Below, one piece after another: positions 1-8,587 of a stretch of 17,937 nt of DNA. Both the position numbers and the translations under genes were made by a program. This stretch comes from Penaeus vannamei (lineage: Eukaryota > Arthropoda > Malacostraca > Decapoda > Penaeidae): positions 30,179,018 to 30,196,954 of the forward strand of contig NC_091571.1 of assembly GCF_042767895.1 (NCBI RefSeq), in the 5' to 3' direction. The notes beneath the pieces are model-generated. The model made no database searches and was not told the origin of the DNA. It was given only the letters and a program-made list of their open reading frames with translations. Each line of letters begins with the position of its first letter. The first letter of the stretch is position 1.

Positions 1-139
1 AGAGATAGATGAATATTGCGCGCACACAATGGATAGATGGATTGATAGAGATAGGTGGATTGATAGATAGACAGATGGATTGGTAGATAGATGGATGGAT
101 GGATGGATAGAGAGATAGATGGATATTGCGCGCGCACAC
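1..139. repeat. GATA/GATG-type tetranucleotide satellite with a repeated 28-bp border
   Basis: Imperfect GATA, GATG and GATT units run through positions 29-110. They are bordered by two near-identical segments, at 1-28 and 111-139, each reading AGAGATAGAT, then G or GG, ATATTGCGCGC and a CA-rich end. The borders are 110 bp apart, so the window edge may cut a minisatellite with a unit of about 110 bp. It has no coding potential. Confidence 0.75.
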
Positions 140-598
140 TTTTCGGTCTCCGGTCGTGTGGCGATGGAATGCGTGCGTGGCAACCGGTCTGTTATATCTG
201 ACGCTTCGATGGAGATGCATTTTGGTAGCGTGTTTCATTTACAAGTTAAGTTAATTGCGGCTTCGGTTATTAACTAAGTAAATGTTTACAGTATGCGGAT
301 TTTGAATATTTTATATGATGACTGGTTTTCAAAAAAAGAAAAACATTGTGTGTGTATGTTTGTTGGTTGGTTTGTATGTTTGTTGAGTGTATTCTTATTT
401 GTTTATGTTTTTAGTAAGTCGGTTTTTTAAAAAACGACCTTCAATCAAGAAAGGACCCCGGCATATTGTCAACACCAGAGCAGGACGAGGATTAGAAAGT
501 CAGTCAGTTGGGAACTCCCAAGTTTTCTCGAGTTCTGTGATACACAAGACTCGGGCTTGGTCTCACCGCCAGCCGGGATGCAATAGTGACATTTGCAG
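140..598. other. Non-coding flank, no gene seen
   Basis: Mixed-composition DNA with several CpGs near its left end (150-270) and a TG-rich stretch (about 346-410, many TGTTTG and GGTTGG words). The open frame starting at 387 runs into the pyrimidine tract and becomes a Pro/Ser/Leu low-complexity string, so I do not regard it as coding. No RNA gene or clear regulatory element was recognised. Confidence 0.5.
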
Positions 599-811
599 CC
601 CCCCTCTGCCCCTCCTCCCCCCTTCTCCTTCACCCCTTTTCTTCCTCCCTTCCCTCCTCCATTTCCTCGACCCCCTTCTTCCTCCCCTCTCATCTTCCTC
701 TCTTCCCCCCTCCTTCCTCCCTTTCCCCCTCCTTCCTCCCTTCCCCCTGCTTCCTCCCTTCCCTCTGCTTCCCCCCTTCCTCCTTCCGCCTCCCCCTCCG
801 CCCCCATTCTT
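599..811 (+). repeat. C-rich polypyrimidine tract (first of three)
   Basis: About 210 bases are almost purely C and T on the plus strand, with repeated CTTCCTCCC and CCTTCCCCC units, including near-repeats of a TTCCTCCCTTCCCC word at about 710-760. Every open frame across it, on either strand, is low-complexity (Pro/Ser/Leu or Glu/Gly/Arg) and is an artefact of composition. Long homopurine-homopyrimidine DNA can form intramolecular triplexes. Whether this copy does is not known. Confidence 0.85.
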
Positions 812-1867
812 GTATTATGTGGCGAGTGGCGACTAGAAAGGGCATTGCGAATAATTGAAAAGGAACAGTAGAAACGCCAAGAACCAAACAGACGTTATAT
901 ACTTTGTGAATGAGTTTGATCTACCCTCATCATATGTTAGACTTTATACCAAATGGCTGTTTTTATTCGTAAAGTCTGTTTTGGAAAAATGATAAAAATT
1001 GTTTTAAAGAAAATGGTTTGTTTTATACAAAAGTCCAGATAGAAAATGCGAATCAGAAAATTAGTTTTGAAGGTGAAACTTTTCGTATGATATCTTCCAG
1101 TGTGATTAGTCCCCGGCCAAATTAGGGAAATGGTGCATTTTTTCATGACATTCCATTGGCTCGGAGAGCAATAGCCTTTAATTTAACGACAGTATAGTTC
1201 ACAAATACCTTGTATTTATCGAATCTTATTAGCGTATACGAGTAATTCGGCTGCAGTGTGCGAGTATTGCAGTGGAGTAAATTCGGGTTGTGGATATTGT
1301 ACGCATAATGGCCGGCATAGCTGCAGATGCGCGCGGTTTATTGTGCGCTCACGTGTCTATTTATGAAAAGTCAACACGAAAGGCTCTAACTTTATACTGT
1401 TCGGGGATGTAATTTCGAGCATGTTTGTAACGGACAAATGCTGTACATGTAACATGCTTGCCTCAGCAAACATGTGCTGTTTGGGTCGTCTATGCCGTGA
1501 TGTGCACGGCATAGTCAATATACGTTTTGTCATGAACTATCATTATTTGCTCTAGTAGAAAGCTGGATGAGCTCTCTCCTGTTAATATTTATTTTGTAAT
1601 ATGCCGGCTATGTATATTATGATTTACCTTACAGATTGTTGTGAATTGTCTTTCCTAAAGCTTTATCGTTCACTCTGACATGAGACATGATACCGCCCAT
1701 TGTATATATAGATTCACAGATTATCAATCCTGAATGTGTCCCTAGTGAGTGATATTTTAAATCCGGGCTCTCAGTTTAACTTACAAAAGGTCAGGGTAGA
1801 AGAAGAGACAGCAGATGCTTTCCTTTGGGGGAAGGGCGGTGAACAGAAGCATATTAACCCGAGCTTC
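812..1867. other. Upstream non-coding region, no gene seen
   Basis: AT-rich at 880-1140, then with ordinary CpG content (about 1140-1520), unlike the CpG-poor introns further right. It contains a perfect hairpin at 1490-1514 and scattered CGGCATAG/TATGCCG words. No open frame shows a recognisable domain. It is either intergenic or a 5' intron of the Patj-like gene, and the sequence alone does not decide. Confidence 0.5.
1490..1514. repeat. Perfect 10-bp inverted repeat with 5-nt loop
   Basis: CTATGCCGTG (1490-1499), loop ATGTG, then CACGGCATAG (1505-1514). The arms are exact reverse complements and pairing stops abruptly outside them. The stem is GC-containing and holds two CpGs. There is no T-run after it and no neighbouring gene, so a terminator role is not supported. 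It could be a dyad-symmetric protein-binding site or part of an old mobile element. Confidence 0.8.
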
Positions 1868-2150
1868 ACAATGCTTCAGATGCCGGACATGGGTGCAAAG
1901 TCCCGGGCCAAACTGTACCCCCAGTCCGGGCGTCCGCAGGCCCTCAGGTTCCGCGCCAGGGTAGGAATGCCTGTACGTGGCTGCGGTTGTATGCACAGTG
2001 TGTGGAGTTGCAGTGGCCGTGCTCCCCCTTTTGCGTGCACACCCGAGCGCTGACTCGTGTCATAGCGTGTGACACAGACGCACTCGCACGTACTACCCGC
2101 ACGTATATATAATGCACGCCCACTTTCTCACACATCTTTTACAGTTCTCA
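1868..2150 (+). promoter_or_regulatory. Possible CpG-rich promoter with TATA box
   Basis: Roughly twenty CpGs occur between 1861 and 2120, a density far above the gene body to the right. At the downstream edge is TATATATAA (2104-2112), followed at about the right spacing by pyrimidine-rich sequence with CA and TCA steps (2121-2148) that could hold an initiator. If real, transcription would run rightward toward the exon at 3503 and could give a short isoform lacking the N-terminal domains. No transcript evidence is available here. TATA-like strings are common in AT-rich DNA, so this is a weak call. Confidence 0.25.
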
Positions 2151-2393
2151 CTGGTGCGCACATAATCACGTACATTCACACGCAAACTCACAAACTTGTA
2201 TATTCGCATTTCTATCATACTCATTCACAGACTACACAGAATTAGTATTCGTATATTCAGAACAATTCGTTGTGAAAATGAAAATGTGCAGCATGCGTGT
2301 GACTTTTTGCCTTCTGAAGTGATTTTTCAGAAATCGTGTTTAAAACTCACGTTGACGCTGACAAATACACATAGGCCTACAACGACGCAAAGT

Positions 2394-2692
2394 ATCTATT
2401 TCTTTAATTTCTTTCTTTTTGTCCCTTTTTTATGTCCGTCTCGCTCCCCTTTCCTCTTTCCTCTTCTTTTGCCTCTTCCCTTACCCTTACTCTTGGTCCC
2501 TCCTCTCTTTGTGTCTCGCTCCATTCCCCCTTCCCCTGTCTCAATCCCCCTCCCCTTTCCCCCTACCCCATTCCCCTTCCCCTGCCTTTTCTTCTCATTA
2601 TCTCTCCTCTCGCATTTCCGTTTTCTTTCTTCCGTCCTGTCTGTGCTCTCTTTCATTGTCTTTAAGACTTCTTATTTCTCTCTCCCACATTT
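2394..2692 (+). repeat. Polypyrimidine tract (second of three)
   Basis: About 300 bases are dominated by T and C on the plus strand, with CCCCTTTCCC, CCTCTTCC and CTCTTTC words. Open frames here are Phe/Leu/Ser/Pro-rich on the plus strand and Lys/Arg/Glu/Gly-rich on the minus strand. Both patterns follow from composition and neither indicates a protein. Confidence 0.85.
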
Positions 2693-3502
2693 TGTGTTCG
2701 TTAAGATGATATTCATTACTCGTGTTAGAAACTGTACTTGATGAGACACAAGACAATGCATGGTATCTCCCTCCCTTCGAAATTACTTCAACATTTGCCT
2801 TCGGAATGGATCCAGAGGTATGATGGTAAATTGCAAAGTCTGCAATTGTGGCGGAAACAAAACGTCCCACGGTGTATGTCACAAAGGACCGGCCCCTTTC
2901 CATTGATTTTGTATATATATATATTTACTTTCTGTTATCATTGTTGATTTTTTTGGTGTAACTATATTTAACATGCGAGTACTTCATGAGTACCAATACA
3001 TGGTTCATTGTGTTGCAAAAGTTTATGATTTTAGTAGTAGAAGTTTTACGATTTTTTTTCTAGTTTATATGTTTGGACATACACAGAAGACTGACCATCA
3101 TCTTATGCTCAAAATTGATACGTACCAAAGCTTTTTAACCCACTTTTGTACGTAATGAATTTGAAAATCAGTATTGCATGAACCACTTTGACAGAAACAC
3201 ATTGAGTAGTTGTGCGGAAAGTAGGTAGTGACTTTTTTTTTACCACGTTTGTGCCCTTTTTAACCAAATGTGTGTTTATAGTTAACAAAAAACAGTCATA
3301 AAGTCTTTCTGGAATATATTTTTTCTGCTAACAATAAACTTTTTTTTTTGTTTAAAGGCTTATCAGCTAATAAAGTATTATATATATACGTATATTTTTC
3401 TTCTTTTATATATCATTTAGGAAATCTGTTAGATGTATGACTTAATTACGCCAAATACTTTCATAGATACTGAGCACTGTATTGCCTCCTCACTTTCGAC
3501 AG
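2693..3502. other. Non-coding region up to the first recognised exon
   Basis: AT-rich DNA with moderate CpG, short T-runs (about 3048-3060, 3231-3242, 3340-3349) and a TA-rich run near 3378-3396. No domain-bearing frame was found. The last bases, TTGCCTCCTCACTTTCGACAG (3482-3502), form a plausible polypyrimidine tract and AG acceptor directly before the first recognised exon. This stretch is therefore probably the end of an intron, or 5' leader if the ATG at 3503 is a start. Confidence 0.5.
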
Positions 3503-3928
3503 ATGGGCGAACTCCCCAGCAGCGAGGCCATTCGAACAGCTCTCGGGGACCTCGAAATGAATGTGGAAGACCCAGTCATGGTGGAGGCCATCAACCCAGC
3601 ACTCTCTGCACCTACCTCCTCGTCAACAATCATCGCCGACGTGCCTACCTTCTCCACCATCTCCAACCAGCCGCCGCAGCCCCCAGTTTTATCCTCTGGG
3701 ATGAATTCCTCCTATGCGACCACCACCAATGTGCCTCAGCTGTCATCCACCATCCCTCAACTGTCCTCTGGCGTCCCTCCGTTGTCCTCCGGTACCAGTA
3801 CAGACATCCGACTCGAAGACATTGAGTTGATGATAGACAGCAATTACTCTGGTGAGCTGCGACCCTCCGTGGAGAATGCCATCAAGCGGAAATGGTCAAG
3901 GATCGTTGGACCTGAGTTCGAGATAGTC
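3503..3928 (+). CDS. Patj/MPDZ-like exon 1 of those visible: Ser/Thr/Pro linker and start of the first PDZ
   Basis: Encodes 142 residues in an open frame that runs back to an in-frame TAG at 3464-3466. The chosen left end follows a TTTCGACAG acceptor. The exon then begins with ATG, so it could be either internal or a first coding exon. Residues 1-100 are a disordered-looking linker rich in Ser, Thr and Pro, including three tandem seven-residue repeats (3731-3793). The end reads KRKWSRIVGPEFEIV, which matches the segment just before PDZ4 in PATJ and MPDZ (human PATJ has SRWENLLGPDYEV). The GTAAGT donor at 3929 leaves phase 0, and the next exon continues exactly with VAQLSKF. GC and CpG content are well above the flanking DNA. 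The family member is secure. The N-terminal L27 and first PDZ domains would be encoded to the left, outside the window. Confidence 0.85.
3731..3793 (+). repeat. Three tandem 21-bp units encoding a 7-residue repeat
   Basis: Within the linker exon, VPQLSST, IPQLSSG and VPPLSSG lie head to tail. The 21-bp DNA copies differ mostly at synonymous or conservative positions (TCA/TCC, TCC/TCT, CAG/CAA, CTG/TTG). They therefore look like an old in-frame tandem duplication kept under protein-level constraint, not a fresh slippage product. Confidence 0.75.
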
Positions 3929-4365
3929 GTAAGTATCAACGATGCGAATGAATTGATACGTGTGGCAAATAGAGGTTGTGTTATTAATTTTTTCGAAGAA
4001 TATTTTTGTAGTTGTTTTTCATCAGTGTCTAGTATGATTACTGATATCAAATTCCTTTCATGATCCTTTTAAAACTACGATCAACAGGGAACTCATCAAA
4101 AATGGATACTGTTCGAATGTCAGTGGAAAGTTTTGATAGGCGCACTTTAGTAATGTAATCAGACTAATGAAAAATGAAGTTTGAAACTATGTGCTTTAAA
4201 TGCACAGTAAATGTTAGAACATTTAATTATCTCATCATTAGTTTTCTCTTTCATTCCCTGTTATACCACTTCATTTAATGTATCATTGTATGTAATTACA
4301 TTTACTTTTCCCCTCAGTTTTTACTTGTCATGTCTTCGTACATATTTCTGTTTTTCCTCTGATAA

Positions 4366-4690
4366 TCTTCTGGCCATCCTCCTCCTTTCCTTCTATGCCA
4401 TCTCCTCCTCTTCCTCCTCCTTTTCTTCCTCCCCTTCATCCTCCTCCTCCCCCTCCCCTTCCTCCTCCTCCCCCTCTTCCTCCTCTTCCTCTTCCTCCCC
4501 CTCTTCCTTCTCCTCCTCCTCCTCCTCCTCCTCCTAGTCCTTTTCTTCCTCCTCCTCTTCTTCCTCCTCTTCTTCTTTTTCCTCCTCCTCCTCTCCCTCC
4601 TCCTCCTCCTCCTCCTCCACCCTCTTCCTCCTCCTCCTCACCCTCCTCCTCCTCCCTCCTCTTCCTCCTCTTCCTCTTCCTCCTCCTTTC
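4366..4690 (+). repeat. (TCC)n/(TTC)n trinucleotide-rich array
   Basis: Plus-strand runs of TCC, CCT and TTC with interruptions, longest near 4508-4536 and 4597-4620. The frames read as poly-Ser, poly-Pro or poly-Leu on the plus strand and poly-Glu or poly-Arg on the minus strand, and they lie wholly inside an intron. They are composition artefacts. This is the left half of a pyrimidine tract of about 1.1 kb. Confidence 0.9.
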
Positions 4691-4767
4691 TCTTGCTCTT
4701 TATGTATCTCAACATTGTAACCAAGCATATTTCAGTAATTTAATATAGATATAGCTGGCTACACTCA

Positions 4768-5239
4768 TCCTCCTCTTGCATCTTCTCTTTCCCTCTCTGT
4801 CTCTCTACCTGTCCCACCCCAACCCCCTGCTTCCTCTCCCACTCCCACTCTTTATCCCTATCATAATTTGTATCCTTATTGCTATCCCTATCCCTCTCCC
4901 TCTTACTCCTTCCCTCTATTTCTCTCTCCCTCTCCCTCTTTTTTCTTCCCCATCCTGTTCCCTTTCTTATTCTCCATCTTTCTCCCTTTCTTGCCCAGTT
5001 CCTCATCCTCACCCACCTTATTTAATTTTATCATCATCCTCATCTTTTAGTTTTCCTTTTACATCTTCTCCCATTTTTTTCTCTCCCTTTTCTTTTCTTT
5101 CTGCATCTTCTCCTTTTCCCTCGACCTCTACCTCTACTTCTCCCACTCTAACTCCTAATCTCCCTTTCCCTCCCTCTCAGTCCCTCTGTCCAATCCCTCC
5201 CTCAACCACTCTCCTCCCCTATCCCTCTCTCTCTCTCTC

Positions 5240-5287
<48 letters not shown>

Positions 5288-5472
5288 TCTCTCCTTCCCC
5301 AATCCCCCTTCCCCCTTCCCTTCCTCCTCCCCCTCCTTTTCTCTCTCTCTCCCTATCTCCCCCCCCTCCTCCTCCTCCTCCTGATCCTCCTCCTCCTCCT
5401 TTTTGTTTGTCTTCCTCATCCTTATCTTTTCTCTCTTACTCTTTCTTTCTCTCCTTTTTTATTTTCCTTCAG
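4768..5472 (+). repeat. Long polypyrimidine tract with (CT)n and (TCC)n cores
   Basis: About 700 bases are nearly all C and T on the coding strand. Embedded cores are (CT)n at 5224-5294, interrupted by a few extra C bases, and (TCC)n at about 5361-5400 with one GA interruption. It ends about 70 bases before the exon at 5543. In the pre-mRNA it would be an extreme polypyrimidine stretch that could bind proteins of the PTB or U2AF65 kind. That binding is inference. Confidence 0.9.
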
Positions 5473-5542
5473 CACCTTCCTGCACATGTTATATCTACAA
5501 ATGTCTGCTTTGATAACCTGTTTTTTTCTCTCCTGTTTTAAG

Positions 5543-5716
5543 GTTGCCCAATTAAGCAAGTTTGAAGAAGGAGGTGGCCTGGGCATTAGCCTCGAGGGAA
5601 CAGTGGACGTAGAAGGAGGAAGGGAGGTCCGTCCACACCACTACATCCGCTCAATCTTGCCCGATGGCCCAGTTGGAAAGAATGGGCGTCTGTGCAGTGG
5701 TGACGAGCTCTTAGAG
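5543..5716 (+). CDS. Patj/MPDZ-like exon 2: N-terminal two-thirds of the first PDZ
   Basis: 58 codons, phase 0 at both ends. It begins VAQLSKFEEGGGLGISLEGT, where GLGI is the carboxylate-binding loop of the PDZ fold, at residues 154-157 of the joined product. It continues through RPHHYIRSILPDGPVGKNG to SGDELLE. The phrases HHYIRSILP.GPVG.NG and SGDELLEVNG are hallmarks of PATJ/MPDZ PDZ4. The charged insert DVEGGREVRP after the GLGI strand is, from memory, also present in arthropod Patj. Acceptor TTTTAAG and donor GTATTT are adequate. The donor departs from GTAAGT but is fixed by the continuing V-N-G in the next exon. Confidence 0.92.
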
Positions 5717-6307
5717 GTATTTCACACAAGGGTGTTATTAGCTTCAGTGTTTAGCTTTTTGTTTATATGGAATACAGTGGTTGTTTTAAGATTTTCAAAA
5801 AATTGTTACAGAAGATCCTTTGTGTTGTCTGGAAAATTAGAAAATTAACTTTTATTTGCTTCAAAATAGTGTAGCTATTATCAGATCGAAACAGGTATCC
5901 ATCCCATGCATTGATTAGTAAAGTCTAGTTCATTTTTGTTTGTGTGATGAGCATTAGCTGTATGTGCCAAACAGAGAGATCTGATAATACAACATCTCTC
6001 AAGAAGATTAACTTGCTTAATCCTTAGAGCAAACTCTCATATTCCACTGAAAAAAAAAATTGTAAAGCAGAGGGTGATGGCAAATTTGCATAGAATTTTT
6101 GCTGCTACTTTATTTTTTCTTCTTTCTTTTTTTGTTAGTAGTAGAGGTTTATTCCTAAGTAGTTATTTGGGCAGAGTTATGCCAAAGGGTGAACATTATG
6201 ATAGTGATAATTCTGATATAAAGTTACAAAAAATATTGGTTTGATAATGACATTGTATGATAGTCTATTCTGCTTGCCATTTTACATGAGTTAATTTTTC
6301 TTGACAG
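5717..6307 (+). other. Intron (591 bp, phase 0)
   Basis: Begins GTATTT at 5717 and ends TTTTTCTTGACAG at 6307. AT-rich with very few CpGs. It holds an A-run (about 6051-6059) and a T-rich stretch (about 6110-6135). No embedded gene or RNA was recognised. The open frame that runs from the exon into this intron to about 5848 has no family similarity after the donor. Confidence 0.85.
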
Positions 6308-6475
6308 GTTAATGGACAGAAGTTGCTTGGCCTAAACCATGTTGAAGTTGTTGGAATACTGAAAGAACTCCCAGGATCTGTGCGCCTGGTTTGTGGTCGA
6401 CGAGCCCCAGGTGCACCACCTCCACTTCACCCTATTGATGCTCCTACAGCTGATCGGGACACCTTTGCTGCTAGG
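6308..6475 (+). CDS. Patj/MPDZ-like exon 3: end of the first PDZ and start of linker
   Basis: 56 codons, phase 0. It starts VNGQKLLGLNHVEVVGILKE, followed by LPGSVRLVCGRR, completing the first PDZ domain (about residues 139-232 of the joined product). The first residue of helix alpha-B is His (residue 211, in LNHVEVV). Established PDZ rules link this to class I ligands with Ser or Thr at position -2. A Pro/Ala-rich linker follows, APGAPPPLHPIDAPTADRD. Acceptor TTCTTGACAG and donor GTAAGC are both good. The match to PATJ/MPDZ (VNG...GLNH.EVV.ILKELP) is clear. Confidence 0.92.
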
Positions 6476-7814
6476 GTAAGCATGACCTCATGAAAGAGCT
6501 TGTTTTATATGTTGAAGTGACAAGAATTCTTAGTGTGGTCAAGGACAGGGGAAAATGTATTCTTGACAGTGTATATTAACAATCTTGTCTTGGGTACTCA
6601 TGGTATTAGCTGAATCTTTATTACCATGGTATGTTTTGGCACTATTTACCTTACTGGCCTCAGTTTTTACTGGAAAATTGATACCTATGTTGTGAATATC
6701 TAAAAATATCATCCAGTCCATTTGGTCTCCTATTTATTATTAATATAAGAAAGATATTATTTTTTGCTCTCTTGGGAAACCATTTTAATATTTCTTATAA
6801 ATAAGGTCTGAACTTACAGGGATAATCCAGAGAATGGAAAAAGTATTTTTTTTCTTGCTGTAAAGCAGATGTGACTATTTGGCAAGTTAGAAATTATTTT
6901 CTTTGTGAAGTAGAATTCATGAATAGATGTTTTAATTCATTAAAACTTTTCACTAGGAAGGGTGTTTGTAGGTTATATGAAAATAAAATTTTTTAATGTT
7001 TACAAAACTCTGTTTATACAAAGATCATTAAAAGACCTTTGGTACTCTCTTTGATATTTTTATTGCCAGTAGAAAGTTTTTCATATAAGAAACAAGGTAA
7101 AGAGGAAACTGTTCTTCTGTTACTTAACTTCAAACATAAAGTAATTGTATGTTTAGAGGAGAGTATGAGAACTTGTATATTAGTATACACTAATGAATAA
7201 AACATTAACATTTATCTTGATATACACCAAAGCAAAAAGATTTTCCAGAAAATGTGTTCCCAAGTAAAACTTTGTCTTTTCTCTTTTTTATATTTTTTTT
7301 CTAACCTGGATTTCTTTGGACCCTATATACCTGATTACTACTGTATAGTTTTTTTTTTAAACTATGCATTATACATTTTCCTATGTTTGGACCAAAGAAT
7401 GGTAATATTTTCACTAGTGTAACACCTCAGTTACAGTCACTTCTTTGAATTATTGATTTTTCTTTTTCTTAAAGCACTACTTAATTTGCTTTCTCTCTCT
7501 CCCTTCCTGAACATGATTGATGCATTTGTGAAACGGTGGGTGGCGTGGGGCTAAAAAATATATGAGTACTTTTTAGATATATTTTTTCCTCTTTTTATTT
7601 TTGTATTTGTAAAATAGTTGTACTATATTGAACCAAGTTTTTAACAAATGCGTTGTATTGTACATACCTCTTACAACATAGATGATGATAAGGATGTCTT
7701 CTGTTAAACTGCGTCTACTGTTATACTGTAGATTGCCATTGATTTGAAACTTTCTTTTATCTCTAACATATAGTTATGTTTAATTATAACACTTTTCCAA
7801 CAATTAAAGTGATG

Positions 7815-7831
7815 GCATGCCAGTGGCATGC
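7815..7831. repeat. Short perfect inverted repeat
   Basis: GCATGCC, loop AGT, GGCATGC. The same bases also form a direct repeat of TGGCATGC at 7813-7820 and 7824-7831. It lies in the large intron. Its size is compatible with chance. Confidence 0.5.
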
Positions 7832-8573
7832 ATTTTGATTATGGCTTTCAGTACAGATAATTCAGGCCACAAGTACTCTGACATACTGAGTGATAATATC
7901 CTTGATAATTACTCTTTATATGTATTAGGTTGTATATACTGGATTTAACATCTAAAGCTGAATATTTTCAGCAGTTTGATGTTTTATCATCAAAACAAAT
8001 GTACACATTAAAAAAATTGATGAGTTTTAAAAGTTGGTTTAAAACTCTATAATAATTTTTGAGATATACGTCGCCTGTAGTGATGTGACCTCAGGTTAAT
8101 TGCATTTTAAAATGAAAAAACGGTCACCAGGGGTAACAACACTTTTTAACTAGAGAGGCAAACAGCAATAGTAAAGTTGGGAATGGTAGACTACATATAA
8201 TTAGAGAGGAGTTGATATAGTTATTTTAGATATTACATTTTTGTTTTTTAGTGCTTTACCTTAATTGGCATACTTATTTTTTGTATGTATACAGTTGCAG
8301 ATTATGTTTCTGGTTGTAATAGGCTCTTATTTTTTACAAGGATGAATGATTATCAAGAATGAAAGTTTTTGGTTTAGAGAATACTATTTCCAAAAGCATG
8401 TTAGTTAACTGATTGATTTTGTGGACAGTATGTAACTAAATTCCATGTCTAATATGATTTTAGTTTATTAATTGTACACCTGCATTGATTGCTGCACAAT
8501 AGCGTAGTCATCAAGGAACTAGGTATTAGTCCTATTTATTACATTTGCTTTACCTTTTCCTTGAATTTTGGAA

Positions 8574-8587
8574 ATATATATATATAT
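8574..8587. repeat. (AT)7 microsatellite
   Basis: A short AT run in the large intron, flanked on the right by a T-run. Confidence 0.8.

Larger units (their letters stand above)
3929..5542 (+). other. Intron (1,614 bp, phase 0) dominated by pyrimidine tracts
   Basis: Donor GTAAGT at 3929 and acceptor TCTCCTGTTTTAAG ending at 5542. The first 430 bases are ordinary AT-rich intron. From about 4366 to 5472 the coding strand is almost all C and T. A second acceptor-like TTTTCCTTCAG ends at 5472. Its use would add 70 bases, shift the frame and introduce a TAA at 5539-5541, so the 5542 acceptor is preferred because it restores the conserved PDZ reading. Confidence 0.85.

Noticed and set aside
387..887. 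Overlapping frames on both strands near the first pyrimidine tract
   Set aside because: Low-complexity translations of a C/T tract, with no start context or domain.
1736..2053. 105-residue frame in GC-rich DNA
   Set aside because: It starts at a GTG, shows no family resemblance, and overlaps an equally open minus-strand frame. CpG-rich DNA is poor in stops.
2196..2741. 181-residue frame and the 86-residue Lys/Glu/Gly-rich frame opposite it
   Set aside because: Centred on the second pyrimidine tract; composition artefacts.
4211..4748. Long Ser-rich and Pro-rich open frames, and the Glu/Arg-rich frame on the opposite strand
   Set aside because: They come from (TCC)n-type repeats inside an intron. 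Their amino-acid content is dictated by the repeat and changes with frame.
4740..5419. Frames of up to 202 residues across the pyrimidine tract
   Set aside because: Pyrimidine-only codons (Ser, Pro, Leu, Phe) lack stops by composition. No domain is present, and the tract lies between two well-defined exons.
5466..5542. Alternative acceptor at 5472
   Set aside because: It adds 70 bases, breaks the frame and meets a TAA. The acceptor at 5542 gives the conserved PDZ sequence.
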